From: Dyella ginsengisoli LA-4
GTDB taxonomy: Bacteria; Pseudomonadota; Gammaproteobacteria; Xanthomonadales; Rhodanobacteraceae
Assembly: GCF_000334915.1 (NCBI RefSeq)
Contig: NZ_AMSF01000027.1
Location: 26,299-90,298, forward strand
Length of the DNA: 64,000 bases
Direction: 5' to 3'
Position numbers and translations under genes: made by a program. Shown here piece by piece: positions 41,450 through 51,281 of this stretch (positions are counted from its first letter, which is position 1; each line of letters begins with the position of its first letter). Below the pieces are notes generated by a model that saw nothing but the letters and a program-made list of their open reading frames with translations, made no database searches and had not been told where the DNA came from.

Positions 41450-41945
41450 CGACCACATCCTGCCCGACGTGCTGCAACCGGGCCTGGCGCTGGTGTTCTG
41501 CGGCACCGCGGCAGGCAAGCGATCGGCGGCCGAGGGAGCCTACTACGCGCATCCGGGCAACCTGTTCTGGCGGGCGTTGGCCGAGGTCGGCCTGACCCCG
41601 CACCGCTACCCAGCGGAAGAATTTCCGCGGCTTGCCGAGCTCGGCATCGGCTTCACCGACCTGGCCAAGTTCCACAGCGGCAACGACAGCGAGCTGCCGC
41701 GCGACGCCTTCGACGTGCCGGCCCTGCGGGCCAAGATCGAACGATATGCCCCGCGCTGGCTGGCCTTCACCAGCAAGCACGGCGCGAAGGCGGCGCTCGG
41801 CCGGGCGATCACCGGCTACGGCGAGCAGCCGGAGCGCATCGGCACGACGCGGGTGTTCGTGCTGCCCTCGCCATCGGGACAGGCGCGCGGGCACTGGTCG
41901 ATCGGGCCGTGGCAGGAGTTGGCCGGACGGGTGCGTGGGGATTGA
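41433..41945 (+). CDS. Mug-like mismatch-specific uracil/thymine DNA glycosylase
   Basis: The 170 residues carry the fold hallmarks of the TDG/Mug uracil-glycosylase group: LVFCGTAAGKRSAAEGAYYAHPGNLFWRAL (motif 1 region), GIGFTDLAKF, and LPSPSGQARGHW at the motif 2 position. Classical Mug has GINPG with a catalytic Asn in motif 1; here the same place reads GTAAG, so this is a variant group whose substrate may differ. It starts within the end of the Dph6-like gene. An inverted-repeat element begins directly after the stop. Confidence 0.8.
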   Translation: MTRPADDHILPDVLQPGLALVFCGTAAGKRSAAEGAYYAHPGNLFWRALAEVGLTPHRYPAEEFPRLAELGIGFTDLAKFHSGNDSELPRDAFDVPALRAKIERYAPRWLAFTSKHGAKAALGRAITGYGEQPERIGTTRVFVLPSPSGQARGHWSIGPWQELAGRVRGD

Positions 41946-41946
41946 A

Positions 41947-42117
41947 GGCGCTGGATGACCGGCATTCGCCGTTGAAGAGCGCCTCCGGCGGGCGCCGGGA
42001 TGACGGTGAGGGGTGGTGGAAGCGATCAGGCGCGTTGCAGGTGGGCAGCAACTCCCAAACCCGTCATTCCAGCGGCTCTCGACAGCCGGATGGCTGGTCG
42101 AGCTGGAATCCAGCGCC
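41947..42117. repeat. 171-bp nested inverted-repeat element
   Basis: Perfect 10-bp terminal inverted repeats GGCGCTGGAT (41947-41956) and ATCCAGCGCC (42108-42117) enclose a second imperfect pair GGGATGACGG (41997-42006) and CCCGTCATTCC (42060-42070). It has no ORF. It fills most of the space between the convergent Mug-like gene and fabV and looks like a palindromic intergenic repeat or MITE. Confidence 0.6.
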
Positions 42118-42135
42118 TCTCCTCCCGAAACAGAG

Positions 42136-42155
42136 CGGGCGCCCGAAGGCGCCCG
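42136..42155 (-). terminator. Hairpin terminator after fabV
   Basis: CGGGCGCC/GGCGCCCG, 8-bp stem with a TTCG loop when read on the minus strand, followed by CTCTGTTT. It lies about 25 bp beyond the fabV stop. Confidence 0.6.
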
Positions 42156-42178
42156 TCCGCGGCTGCGTGCGAGCCCGC

Positions 42179-43384
42179 TTACATCTCCACGCAGTCGAAC
42201 CGCACGTCGGTCGGCACGTCCTGGGTGTAGTCCACGTCGCCGCGGTCGAACCCGAACAGCTTGAGGAAGTCGTGGCGGTAGCCGGCGTAGTCGGTGAGCT
42301 GGTTGAGGTTCTCGGTGGTCACCGTCGGCCACAACGCCTTGCACTCGGACTGCACGTCGTCGCGCAGCTCCCAGTCGTCCAGACGCAGGCGGTGCTCTTC
42401 GTCCACCGGCGGCGCGCTGCCGTCGGCGCGGTAGAGGAAATCGCGGAACAGGCGGTTGGCCTGCTCGATGGTGCCCTCGTGGATGCCCTTGGCCTTCATG
42501 ATCTTGAAGACCATCGACACGTACAGCGGAATCACCGGGATCGCCGCGCTGGCCTGGGTCACCACCGACTTCATCACTCCGACGTAGGCCTTCAGGCCGT
42601 TGGCGGCATAACGCTCGCGCATGGTCGTGGCGGTGTTGTCCAGATGCTGCTTGGCGCGGCCCAGCGTGCCGTGCCAGTAGATCGGCCAGGTGATCGAGGT
42701 GCCGACGTAGCTGTAGGCGATGGTGGTGGCATCCTTCGCCAGCACGCCGGCCTGATTCAGCGCCTCGATCCACAGCGCCCAGTCCTCGCCGCCCATCACC
42801 GCGACGGTGTCGGCGATCTCCTGCTCGGTGGCCGGCTCGACGGTTGCAGTGATCACCGTGTCGCGGTTGGTGTCGATCGAGGTGGCGCTGAAGGCCTCGC
42901 CGATGGTCTTGAGCGCCGAGCGCTTCACTTCGCCGGTGCCCGGCAGCTTGCGCACCGGCGAGGCCAGCGAATACACCACCAGGTCGATCGGACCACCCAT
43001 CTCCGCCTTGATCAGCTCGATGGTGCGCGCGCGCGTCTCGTCGGAAAACGCGTCGCCGTTGATCGACTTGCTGTACAAGCCTGCGGCCTTGGCGGCCTGG
43101 TCGAACGCGGCGGAGTTGTACCAGCCGGCGGTGCCGGTCTTGGTCTCGCTCGAGGGCTTCTCGAAAAACACGCCGAGCGTAGCCGCGCCGTGGCCGAAGG
43201 CCGCGGTGATACGCGAGGCCAGGCCGTAGCCGGTGGACGCGCCGATGACCAGCACGCGCTTGGGGCCCTGCCCGCTCTGGCCGCTGGCTTTGGTGATGTC
43301 GATCTGCTCGAGCACGTTCTTCGCGCAGCCCACCGGGTGCGCCGTGATGCAGATGAAACCGCGGACTTTCGGATTGATGATCAT
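42179..43384 (-). CDS. fabV: Trans-2-enoyl-ACP reductase FabV (NADH)
   Basis: Last step of the fatty-acid elongation cycle. The 401 residues match FabV in length and begin [20 protein letters not shown]; the NADH fold is [16 protein letters not shown]; the catalytic Tyr236-x8-Lys245 ([10 protein letters not shown]) has the spacing specific to FabV rather than FabI. FabV enzymes are poorly inhibited by triclosan. It is the only enoyl-ACP reductase in this window. It is transcribed alone, with its own hairpin and a 143-bp gap upstream to the cytochrome genes. Confidence 0.96.
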   Translation of the reverse strand: MIINPKVRGFICITAHPVGCAKNVLEQIDITKASGQSGQGPKRVLVIGASTGYGLASRITAAFGHGAATLGVFFEKPSSETKTGTAGWYNSAAFDQAAKAAGLYSKSINGDAFSDETRARTIELIKAEMGGPIDLVVYSLASPVRKLPGTGEVKRSALKTIGEAFSATSIDTNRDTVITATVEPATEQEIADTVAVMGGEDWALWIEALNQAGVLAKDATTIAYSYVGTSITWPIYWHGTLGRAKQHLDNTATTMRERYAANGLKAYVGVMKSVVTQASAAIPVIPLYVSMVFKIMKAKGIHEGTIEQANRLFRDFLYRADGSAPPVDEEHRLRLDDWELRDDVQSECKALWPTVTTENLNQLTDYAGYRHDFLKLFGFDRGDVDYTQDVPTDVRFDCVEM

Positions 43385-43474
43385 GCGTTCGCTTCGATCG
43401 TGGTCAGGCAAAGGCGCATATTACCCGCGCGCGCCGGCCATGCGCCTCCGTAGGGTTGCCGGCGACCCGACATG

Positions 43475-43502
43475 CGAACGGCCCGCCGAGACGGGCCGTT
43501 CG
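43475..43502 (-). terminator. Hairpin after the cytochrome c genes
   Basis: Perfect 11-bp stem CGAACGGCCCG/CGGGCCGTTCG around a 6-nt loop, 25 bp past the stop of the tri-haem cytochrome gene. It has no T-run, so strength is uncertain. Confidence 0.55.
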
Positions 43503-43527
43503 AGCGATGCAGTGCGCATCGGTGGGC

Positions 43528-44823
43528 TCAGTCGATCGGTGTCTGGCGATACTTGCCCACGTCACGCTCGAGCACCGGCGATGCGCGGTTGCTCCAGGCG
43601 TGACGGATGTAGCTGACCACCGCCGCCACATCGGCGTCGCTGAGCGACTGGGCGAACGGTGGCATCGAGTACGGCCGCGGGTTGCCGGCGGTCACCGGAG
43701 GAAAGCCGCCGAGCAGCACCACGCGGATCGCGTTGATGCCGGTCGGTTCGTCGACCGAGGAGTTGCCGTTGAGCGGCGGGTAGACCCCGGCCACGCCATT
43801 GCCGTCCCTGCCGTGGCAGGCGGCACAACGCTGGCCGTAGATTTCCTCGCCCCTGTGCCGCATCACCGTTGCGTCGATCGCCGGATCGACGACCCGCGGC
43901 TGCGGCCGCGGCGGCAGCGATTCAAGGTAGCTTGCGATCGCCGCGAGATCGGCGTCGGTCATGTGCTGGGTACTGCGCGAGACCACCTCGGCCATCGGGC
44001 CGAATGCGCTGCCCTTCGCCGACTGTCCCGTCTTGAGCAACTGCACGATGTCCTGCCCGCTCCAGCCCTCCAGCCCGCCGTGGGCCTGCGTGCCGAGGTC
44101 GGGCGCATACCAGTCCTGCGCGGGAATCTCGCCGCCGGACAACGGCGGCTGCGCCGGGATACCGCCAAGCGCGTCGCGCCGGGCGTGACACTCGTTGCAG
44201 TGACCCAGGCCCTGCACCAGATAGGCGCCTCGATTCCACTCGGCAGACCGGGCCGGATCGGGCTGGTACACACCGGGCTGGAAATACATCGCGCGCCAGG
44301 CCGCCAGTCCCTGGCGCACGCTGTAGGGAAATTTCAGCTCCGGTGTCGCGGCGGGACGATGCACCGCCGCCAGCGATTTCAGGTAGGCGAAGATCGCCAG
44401 CGCATCATCGCGGGTGACCTTGGTGTACGAGGTGTAGGAGAACGCCGGGTAGAGGAACTCGCCGTGGCGGCCCTTGCCCTCGTGCAGGGCACGCCAGAAA
44501 TCGGCAAACGTCCACCGCCCCAGTCCGGTCTCGTCATCCGGCGTGATGTTCGGCGCCGGGATATTGCCGAATGGGGTCGGCACTTCGTGGCCGCCGGCGA
44601 ACGGGACGCCATCGCGCGCGGTGTGGCAGGCCGCGCAATCGCCGACCGTGGCGAGGTAGCGACCGCGTTCGATCAGCGCCGGGTCGGCCAGGTTTTCGCT
44701 GGCAGCAAGGCGACCTGCCTCGCGCGTGGCGACATCGTCGGGGTGCGGCCCGAACAGCCACCAGCCGACGCCGCCCACCGTCAGCACGAGGGCGATCAGG
44801 AAACCGCGCAGCAGCCACTTCAT
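43528..44823 (-). CDS. Membrane-anchored tri-haem cytochrome c
   Basis: The 431 residues start with an uncleaved anchor or signal (WLLRGFLIALVLTVGGVGWWLF) and contain three CxxCH haem sites: CAACH near residue 57, CNECH near 205 and CAACH near 335, each with a later Met (for example MPPF). Layout and length resemble the cytochrome subunit of membrane alcohol and gluconate dehydrogenases, so electron transfer from a periplasmic dehydrogenase to a quinol or oxidase is plausible, but no dehydrogenase gene is adjacent. The ATG overlaps the stop of the preceding di-haem gene. Confidence 0.85.
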   Translation of the reverse strand: MKWLLRGFLIALVLTVGGVGWWLFGPHPDDVATREAGRLAASENLADPALIERGRYLATVGDCAACHTARDGVPFAGGHEVPTPFGNIPAPNITPDDETGLGRWTFADFWRALHEGKGRHGEFLYPAFSYTSYTKVTRDDALAIFAYLKSLAAVHRPAATPELKFPYSVRQGLAAWRAMYFQPGVYQPDPARSAEWNRGAYLVQGLGHCNECHARRDALGGIPAQPPLSGGEIPAQDWYAPDLGTQAHGGLEGWSGQDIVQLLKTGQSAKGSAFGPMAEVVSRSTQHMTDADLAAIASYLESLPPRPQPRVVDPAIDATVMRHRGEEIYGQRCAACHGRDGNGVAGVYPPLNGNSSVDEPTGINAIRVVLLGGFPPVTAGNPRPYSMPPFAQSLSDADVAAVVSYIRHAWSNRASPVLERDVGKYRQTPID

Positions 44824-45584
44824 GCGCCGTCTCCCCTGGCCGGTCCCTGTGCCGGCGGAACGTTGCCCAGCACGCCGCACTGCAGTGGTGGCGTCACCGA
44901 ACCGGGTGGCTGCGCATGCATGTCCGCCGGCAGCTGCCTTGTGGCCAGGAAAGCAGACACCGCGGTGATGTCCGCCGGAGTAAGCCGGTTGGCGATGATC
45001 GACATGCAGTCCGGTGCGGCAGCGGCGCGGGTGCCGGTGCGCCAGGAGCCGAGCTGCGAACTCACATAGTCGTAGGGCAGGCCGATCAGGCCAGGTGTGG
45101 ACGGCTGCACGCCGGTCAGCTGGCTGCCGTGGCAAGCCTGGCACGGCGGGATCTTGCGCCCGGGGTCGCCATGCTCGGTCAGCGCCTGTCCGCGTGCCAG
45201 CAGCGCGGCGGATACCCTGGGCGTGGGCGACGGCGAGTACGGCACCTCTTGCTGGGCGAAGTAGCTGGCGATCTCGTGCATGTAGGTGTCGGTGAGCGGG
45301 CGCACGGTGTATTCCATCGGGCCGTACCTGCGCAGGCCGAGCTGGAAGTAGCGCAGCTGGCGCGCCAGGTACTCCGCCGGCTTGCCCGCCAGACGCGGGA
45401 AGAAGCCGGTGCCCGGCGAACCCTCGCCATGCTCGCCATGACACGCCGTGCACGAGGCGATGCGCTGGGCCAGGGTGTCCGGCACGGTATGGGTCGGCGG
45501 GTTATCGGCGGCGTGTGCGGCCGGCAGCAGCAGGGCTGCCAGCAGAAGGGCTCCGCCGAGCGGGATACGGGAGTATCGGATCAT
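44820..45584 (-). CDS. Di-haem cytochrome c (c4/c553-like), secreted
   Basis: The 254 residues have a cleavable signal peptide (PLGGALLLAALLLPAAHA) and two CxxCH sites, CTACHGEHGEG near residue 45 and CQACHGSQL near 150, each followed by a c-type fold with PRLAGKPAEYLARQL and IGLPYDYVSSQL. This tandem arrangement is that of cytochrome c4-type carriers. It is co-transcribed with the tri-haem cytochrome by ATGA overlap. A TATACT box lies only 6 nt before its ATG and there is no ribosome site. Confidence 0.85.
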   Translation of the reverse strand: MIRYSRIPLGGALLLAALLLPAAHAADNPPTHTVPDTLAQRIASCTACHGEHGEGSPGTGFFPRLAGKPAEYLARQLRYFQLGLRRYGPMEYTVRPLTDTYMHEIASYFAQQEVPYSPSPTPRVSAALLARGQALTEHGDPGRKIPPCQACHGSQLTGVQPSTPGLIGLPYDYVSSQLGSWRTGTRAAAAPDCMSIIANRLTPADITAVSAFLATRQLPADMHAQPPGSVTPPLQCGVLGNVPPAQGPARGDGA

Positions 45585-45590
45585 CGCTAG

Positions 45591-45596
45591 AGTATA
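45591..45596 (-). promoter_or_regulatory. -10 box directly before the cytochrome c operon
   Basis: TATACT on the minus strand, followed by CTAGCG and the ATG. The first base of ATG would be about +1, predicting a leaderless mRNA. The -35 is weak. The 238-bp region between this gene and the divergent beta-lactamase holds no other gene. Confidence 0.45.
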
Positions 45597-45822
45597 GGCG
45601 CTCGGTATGGTGAAGCCGCGAAACACTCCGGCCGCCGGCCCGATGTCGCGACAACCTGCCGCAAGCTCCGCCTCCATCCGGTCCTGGCGATCCCGGCAGC
45701 ATCCCCGGCTCCGACTGCCCGCGAAAGTGCCGAAAGCGCCAGCGCCACGACCGGGAATCCGCCGCCTGCGCGTGGAGCCGGGCCCGAGGCTGGCCTGCCA
45801 CCGACCGTCTCGTCAAAACCCC

Positions 45823-46707
45823 ATGCGCATCCAACTCCCTGGCGTCCTGGCCGCGGCCATCGCGATCTCCCTTCCCCTGCGCGCCGCGCCGGCTGCGCCC
45901 GATTCCCACCCGGCCTGGCGCCAGCCACAGGCGCCGCAGCGCATCTACGGCAACACCTGGTACGTCGGCAGCCGCGGGCTCAGCGCGATCCTGGTGACTT
46001 CGCCGCAGGGCCACGTGCTGATCGACGGTACCCTGCCTGAAAATGCGGCGATGGTGGAAGCAAACATCCGGTCGCTCGGCTTCCGCCTGCGTGACATCCG
46101 GGTGATCCTCGACTCGCATGCGCACGGGGACCATGCCGGTGCCTTGGCAGCGATCGCCCGGGACAGCGGAGCCACGGTCCGGGCCCGGGCGGCGCAGGCT
46201 CGGGCACTGCGTGAAGGCGGCAGGGACCCGGAAGATCCGCAGTACGGCGACGCGCCGCTGTTTCCGCCCATCAGGCACGTGCAGGTGATCGGGGACGAGG
46301 CCACGGTGCATGTCGGGCCACTGGCGATCCGCGCCCATCCGACGCCGGGACACACCCCCGGAAGCACCACCTGGAGCTGGACCTCCTGCGAAGGTCGCCG
46401 CTGCCTGCACATGGTGTATGCCGACAGCCTCACGCCCATGGCGGTCGGCAGCTACCGCTTCTCCGATCCGGACCATCCGGAGCGTCTGGCATCCTTCCGC
46501 CGAGGCATCGCCACGTTGTCCATCCTGCCCTGCGACATCCTGATGACCCCGCATCCGGAAGCCAGCCGCTTCTGGCAACGCATGACCGAGCGCGGGCAGG
46601 GGCATGCGGATGCGCTGCGTGATCCGGGCGCCTGCCGCGCCTACGCACGCCTGGGCGGGCAGATGATGGACAAACGCGTCGCTGTCGAGCGGGAGACCGC
46701 TCGCTGA
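45823..46707 (+). CDS. Subclass B3 metallo-beta-lactamase
   Basis: Periplasmic zinc hydrolase of the MBL fold. The 294 residues have a signal peptide (to about residue 25), then H99-A-H101-G-D103-H104 (SHAHGDHAG), H177 (PTPGHTPGS) and H244 (MTPHPEASRF), the complete two-zinc set of B3 enzymes (His116/118/196, Asp120, His121/263 in standard numbering). VYADSLTP matches the B3 loop with Ser221. Resemblance to L1-type enzymes suggests hydrolysis of penicillins, cephalosporins and carbapenems; activity is not proven. I used the ATG at the signal peptide. It is divergent from the cytochromes, with no mobile-element signs nearby. Confidence 0.85.
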   Translation: MRIQLPGVLAAAIAISLPLRAAPAAPDSHPAWRQPQAPQRIYGNTWYVGSRGLSAILVTSPQGHVLIDGTLPENAAMVEANIRSLGFRLRDIRVILDSHAHGDHAGALAAIARDSGATVRARAAQARALREGGRDPEDPQYGDAPLFPPIRHVQVIGDEATVHVGPLAIRAHPTPGHTPGSTTWSWTSCEGRRCLHMVYADSLTPMAVGSYRFSDPDHPERLASFRRGIATLSILPCDILMTPHPEASRFWQRMTERGQGHADALRDPGACRAYARLGGQMMDKRVAVERETAR

Positions 46708-46802
46708 GCTGCGCGCAGGACCTGCGGGTGACAAGGATCACTTAGCTCCGGCAACCCGACGTGGTCCGATAGACGGCGTCGCCCTGCCCCGGAACCTCGC
46801 CG

Positions 46803-47630
46803 ATGAGCGCGAAGCAAGAATCACCTGAAGCGCCCGCCGCGCTGCCGCATGTCGATCGCTGGACCCTGATCGGACTGGTTCTGCTGCTCTCACCCCTGCT
46901 GACCATGGCCCACGAGCTGCTGGGCCACGCCGTGACCTGCGTGGCCTCTGGACACCGCCCGAGCGAGCTGGGGGCCTACTACGTCGAATGTCCGGGCACC
47001 GGGCCGGTAGCCCGCCGCCTGGTGGCCGTGGCCGGCACGACGGTCGATATCGTGGTGGCGGCGCTGGCCTACCTCGCCTGGCGCACCGTCCGCACGCCGC
47101 TGCTGCGACTGGCGCTCTGGATCACCTTCACCGTGAAGGCAATGGTGGCTGCCGGCTACTGGCTGTTCTCCGGAGTGCTCGGCCTGGGCGACTGGAGCCC
47201 GGTCGGCGACGGCGGACTCGCGCCGCTGCCGTATCCGTGGCTGTGGCGATTCGCCCTGACCGCAGCGGGACTGGCGGCCTACATCGGCACCATCCGCCTC
47301 GCCAACCGCAGCATCGACGAGATGCTCGGCGGCGGCGCGACGGCGCGCGCCACCCGCGTGCGCATGGCCATGACCATCTACTGGATCGGTGGCGCGGGCG
47401 CGCTGCTGGTCAGCCTGTTCAACCCGCACGGGCTGATGATCACGCTGATCTCCGCCGTGGCGTCGACCTTTGGCGGCACCGCGGGACTGTTCAATGTGGC
47501 CTATCGCCCAACACCGGCGATTCCACCCCGCCCCGTGGCGATCGGTCGCCACCCCGCGCTGCTCATCGCAGGCGCGGCGGTGATGGCTGCGTTTGCCGCA
47601 GTGCTCGGCCCCACCGTCTATCTGCGCTGA
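46803..47630 (+). CDS. Multi-pass membrane protein with HExxxH motif
   Basis: Unrecognised. The 275 residues contain about six hydrophobic segments. The first membrane helix carries MAHELLGHAV, with His37, Glu38 and His42: an HExxxH arrangement, one residue longer than the HExxH of M50 site-2 proteases. A Cys45 follows, and SGHRPSELGAYYVECPG is a periplasmic or cytoplasmic loop. A later FNPHG could provide a third ligand. It may be a membrane metalloprotease or only a structural relative. It lies 95 bp after the beta-lactamase and ends 8 bp from the convergent DAHP synthase. Confidence 0.6.
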   Translation: MSAKQESPEAPAALPHVDRWTLIGLVLLLSPLLTMAHELLGHAVTCVASGHRPSELGAYYVECPGTGPVARRLVAVAGTTVDIVVAALAYLAWRTVRTPLLRLALWITFTVKAMVAAGYWLFSGVLGLGDWSPVGDGGLAPLPYPWLWRFALTAAGLAAYIGTIRLANRSIDEMLGGGATARATRVRMAMTIYWIGGAGALLVSLFNPHGLMITLISAVASTFGGTAGLFNVAYRPTPAIPPRPVAIGRHPALLIAGAAVMAAFAAVLGPTVYLR

Positions 47631-47638
47631 TCTACGCC

Positions 47639-49006
<1,368 letters not shown>

Positions 49007-49007
49007 G

Positions 49008-49505
49008 TCAGACGCTCCGACGCCGCGTGACCAGTACCGCCCAGATCCCCAGCGCGATGAACCACAGCAGCGTCCAGGCAGGCATCGGCAGGCCGAGGAT
49101 GGGCTCGACCTTGGCACACTCACCGGACCCGGTGAACACGAGCTTCAGCACCTTGGCGAAAGGAAAGGCGCTCATCAGGTAACCGAGGTCACCGCCGCAG
49201 GAGGGTACTTCGTCGGCGGGCAGCGACTGGATCCACAGATGGCGTCCGGCCACCGCAATACCCCAGACCGCGCCAAGCAGAGCGCCGGCCGTGTAGATCC
49301 AGCGGGCGCTCCCCCTGGGCGCATGGATCGCGCCGGCCAGGAAGAACAGGCCCATCACCATGAAACCGATGCGCTGGAAGATGCACAGTGGGCAGGGAAT
49401 CATCGCCCAGACGTACTGCGCGTAGAGCGCAAACCCGAGCAGCCCCGCGCAGATCGCGAAGCCGGCGAGGAAGGTGGTGCGATAGGACCAACGGAGAGGA
49501 TTCAT
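49008..49505 (-). CDS. dsbB: Disulfide bond formation protein DsbB
   Basis: Inner-membrane enzyme that reoxidises DsbA and passes electrons to quinones. The 165 residues have four membrane helices. The first redox pair is Cys38-Cys41 (IPCPLCIFQR) and the second is Cys103 (PSCGGDL) with Cys130 (GECAKVEP), positions close to those of E. coli DsbB. Arg45 next to the first pair is the quinone-site residue. It precedes the DAHP synthase without a gap. A bidirectional hairpin separates its upstream region from rplQ. Confidence 0.95.
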   Translation of the reverse strand: MNPLRWSYRTTFLAGFAICAGLLGFALYAQYVWAMIPCPLCIFQRIGFMVMGLFFLAGAIHAPRGSARWIYTAGALLGAVWGIAVAGRHLWIQSLPADEVPSCGGDLGYLMSAFPFAKVLKLVFTGSGECAKVEPILGLPMPAWTLLWFIALGIWAVLVTRRRSV

Positions 49506-49587
49506 GGCTTGTGGATAGCGGGGAGTGACCGACATTAACCCGTCCCGCGGTGTGCTGTCAGCACACCCGATCGCCGCAGGACCGCCA

Positions 49588-49623
49588 AACAAAAAGCCCC
49601 GGCAGACCAGCTGTCGGGGCTTT
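49588..49623 (-). terminator. Terminator of the ribosomal gene cluster after rplQ
   Basis: On the minus strand AAAGCCCCGACAG, CTGGT loop, CTGCCGGGGCTTT followed by TTG: a 13-bp stem with one G-U pair and a T-tract. It lies 39 bp past the rplQ stop. Confidence 0.9.
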
Positions 49624-49661
49624 CGTTGGCACGGACGTCCAGACGCCCAACCGGGCGACGC

Positions 49662-50045
49662 TTACTCGGCGTCGACGGCCTCGGCACGCGGACGGTCCAC
49701 CAGCTCGACGTACGCCATCGGTGCATTGTCACCGGGGCGGAAGCCGCACTTGAGGATGCGCAGGTAACCACCGGGACGCTCGCGGTAACGCGGGCCCAGC
49801 TCGACGAACAGCTTGCCCACTGCCTGCTTGTCGCGCAGGCGGGCGAAGGCGAGGCGGCGGTTGGCGACGCCGTCGGTCTTGCTCAGCGTGATCAGCGGCT
49901 CGGCAACGCGGCGAAGTTCCTTCGCCTTCGGCAGGGTGGTACGGATCAGCTCGTGCTTGATCAGCGACGCGGCCATGTTGCGGAACATGGCTTCGCGATG
50001 GCTGCTGGTGCGGTTGAGCTTGCGACCGCTCTTCATATGGCGCAT
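49662..50045 (-). CDS. rplQ: 50S ribosomal protein L17
   Basis: Last gene of the alpha operon. The 127 residues begin [28 protein letters not shown] and have the [15 protein letters not shown] core, giving the usual bacterial length. It is separated from rpoA by a 221-bp spacer that contains a hairpin, unlike the short spacer in E. coli, so its level may be set separately. It ends before a strong terminator. Confidence 0.98.
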   Translation of the reverse strand: MRHMKSGRKLNRTSSHREAMFRNMAASLIKHELIRTTLPKAKELRRVAEPLITLSKTDGVANRRLAFARLRDKQAVGKLFVELGPRYRERPGGYLRILKCGFRPGDNAPMAYVELVDRPRAEAVDAE

Positions 50046-50228
50046 GGCGATAATCTCTGTCTGTTGTTATGAGAGGCCGGACGTCGCCGGCTTCCCGCGG
50101 TTGCCCGCTATAGGAGTGTGGAAGATCGAGTGCTGCGACAGCCCCGGGAAGTCCCCGCGGCGGACGATCAAGGAGACCGTCGAAAAATGCCGGAAACAGG
50201 CAGGCCGCAGCAGCCCCCTCACGGCAAG

Positions 50229-50257
50229 ATGCCGCGATCGCTGAAGCGACCGCGGCA
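50229..50257 (-). terminator. Hairpin between rpoA and rplQ
   Basis: ATGCCGCGGTCGC, TTC loop, GCGATCGCGGCAT on the minus strand: 13 paired positions, one mismatched, a few bases past the rpoA stop and without a T-run. It is probably an attenuator or mRNA-stabilising structure in the 221-bp rpoA-rplQ spacer. Confidence 0.55.
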
Positions 50258-50266
50258 TGTGTTGCA

Positions 50267-51265
50267 TCAGCCCAGCTGCATGCCGTGCGACAGGCCCGGC
50301 GGCGGCCAGTTCTCGAGCTTCATGCCGAGCGCCAGACCGCGACTGCCCAGCACGTCCTTGATCTCGGTCAGCGACTTCTTGCCGAGATTCGGGGTCTTCA
50401 GCAGCTCCACCTCGGTCTTCTGCACCAGATCGCCGATGTAGTAGATGCTCTCGGCCTTCAGGCAGTTCGCCGAACGCACGGTGAGCTCCAGATCGTCGAT
50501 CGGACGCAGCAGCAGCGGGTCGAAACCGCTCTTCTCGGCCGTATCGGTGGCGCTCTCGCGACGCGAGAAATCACCGAACACCGACAGCTGGTCGTTGAGA
50601 ATCTCGGCCGCCTTGCGCACCGCGTCCTCGGCACCGATGGTGCCGTTGGTCTCGATGTCCAGCACCAGCTTGTCGAGGTTGGTGCGCTGCTCCACACGAG
50701 CGGCGTCCACCTCGTAGGCCACGCGCAGCACCGGCGCGAAGGACGCGTCGAGCTGCAGGCGACCGATCGGACGCGCTTCGTCGTCCGGATGCTGGCGCGC
50801 GCTGGCCGGCTGGTAACCCACGCCACGACGCACCTTCAGGCGCATGTTGAGCGCGATGTCCTTGGTCAGGTGGCAGATCACGTGTTCCGGGTTGATGATC
50901 TCGACCGTGTGGTCCACGGTGATATCGCCGGCGGTGACCACGCCCTTGCCCTTCTTCGACAGGGTCAGGGTGACCTCGTCGCCGGAGTGCTGACGGATAG
51001 CGACGTCCTTGAGGTTCAGCAGGACTTCGATCACGTCCTCCTGCAGGCCCTCGAGGGTGGTGTACTCGTGAAGCACGCCATCGATCTCGACCTCGACGAT
51101 GGCGCTGCCGGGGATCGAGGAGAGCAGTACGCGGCGCAGCGCGTTGCCCAGGGTGTGGCCGAAGCCACGCTCGAGCGGCTCGACCACCACCTTGGCGCGG
51201 TTGGCTCCGAGCTGTTCGACGCTGAGGCCACGAGGCCGCAGCACGCTAGTTGACGAAACTGCCAT
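50267..51265 (-). CDS. rpoA: RNA polymerase alpha subunit
   Basis: Forms the dimer scaffold of RNA polymerase; its C-terminal domain contacts UP elements and activators. The 332 residues have the N-terminal domain ([25 protein letters not shown] near 33-57) and a C-terminal domain after a flexible linker ([42 protein letters not shown]), including the Arg265-type contact. ATG start with GGAGCTC upstream. It is co-transcribed with rpsD 16 bp upstream. Confidence 0.98.
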   Translation of the reverse strand: MAVSSTSVLRPRGLSVEQLGANRAKVVVEPLERGFGHTLGNALRRVLLSSIPGSAIVEVEIDGVLHEYTTLEGLQEDVIEVLLNLKDVAIRQHSGDEVTLTLSKKGKGVVTAGDITVDHTVEIINPEHVICHLTKDIALNMRLKVRRGVGYQPASARQHPDDEARPIGRLQLDASFAPVLRVAYEVDAARVEQRTNLDKLVLDIETNGTIGAEDAVRKAAEILNDQLSVFGDFSRRESATDTAEKSGFDPLLLRPIDDLELTVRSANCLKAESIYYIGDLVQKTEVELLKTPNLGKKSLTEIKDVLGSRGLALGMKLENWPPPGLSHGMQLG

Positions 51266-51281
51266 GCAGAGCTCCGGTTGA

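Noticed and set aside
45585..45822. Long N-terminal extension of the beta-lactamase starting near the cytochrome promoter
   Set aside because: The extension is Arg/Pro-rich, would precede the signal peptide and overlaps the divergent promoter; the ATG at the signal peptide is more plausible.
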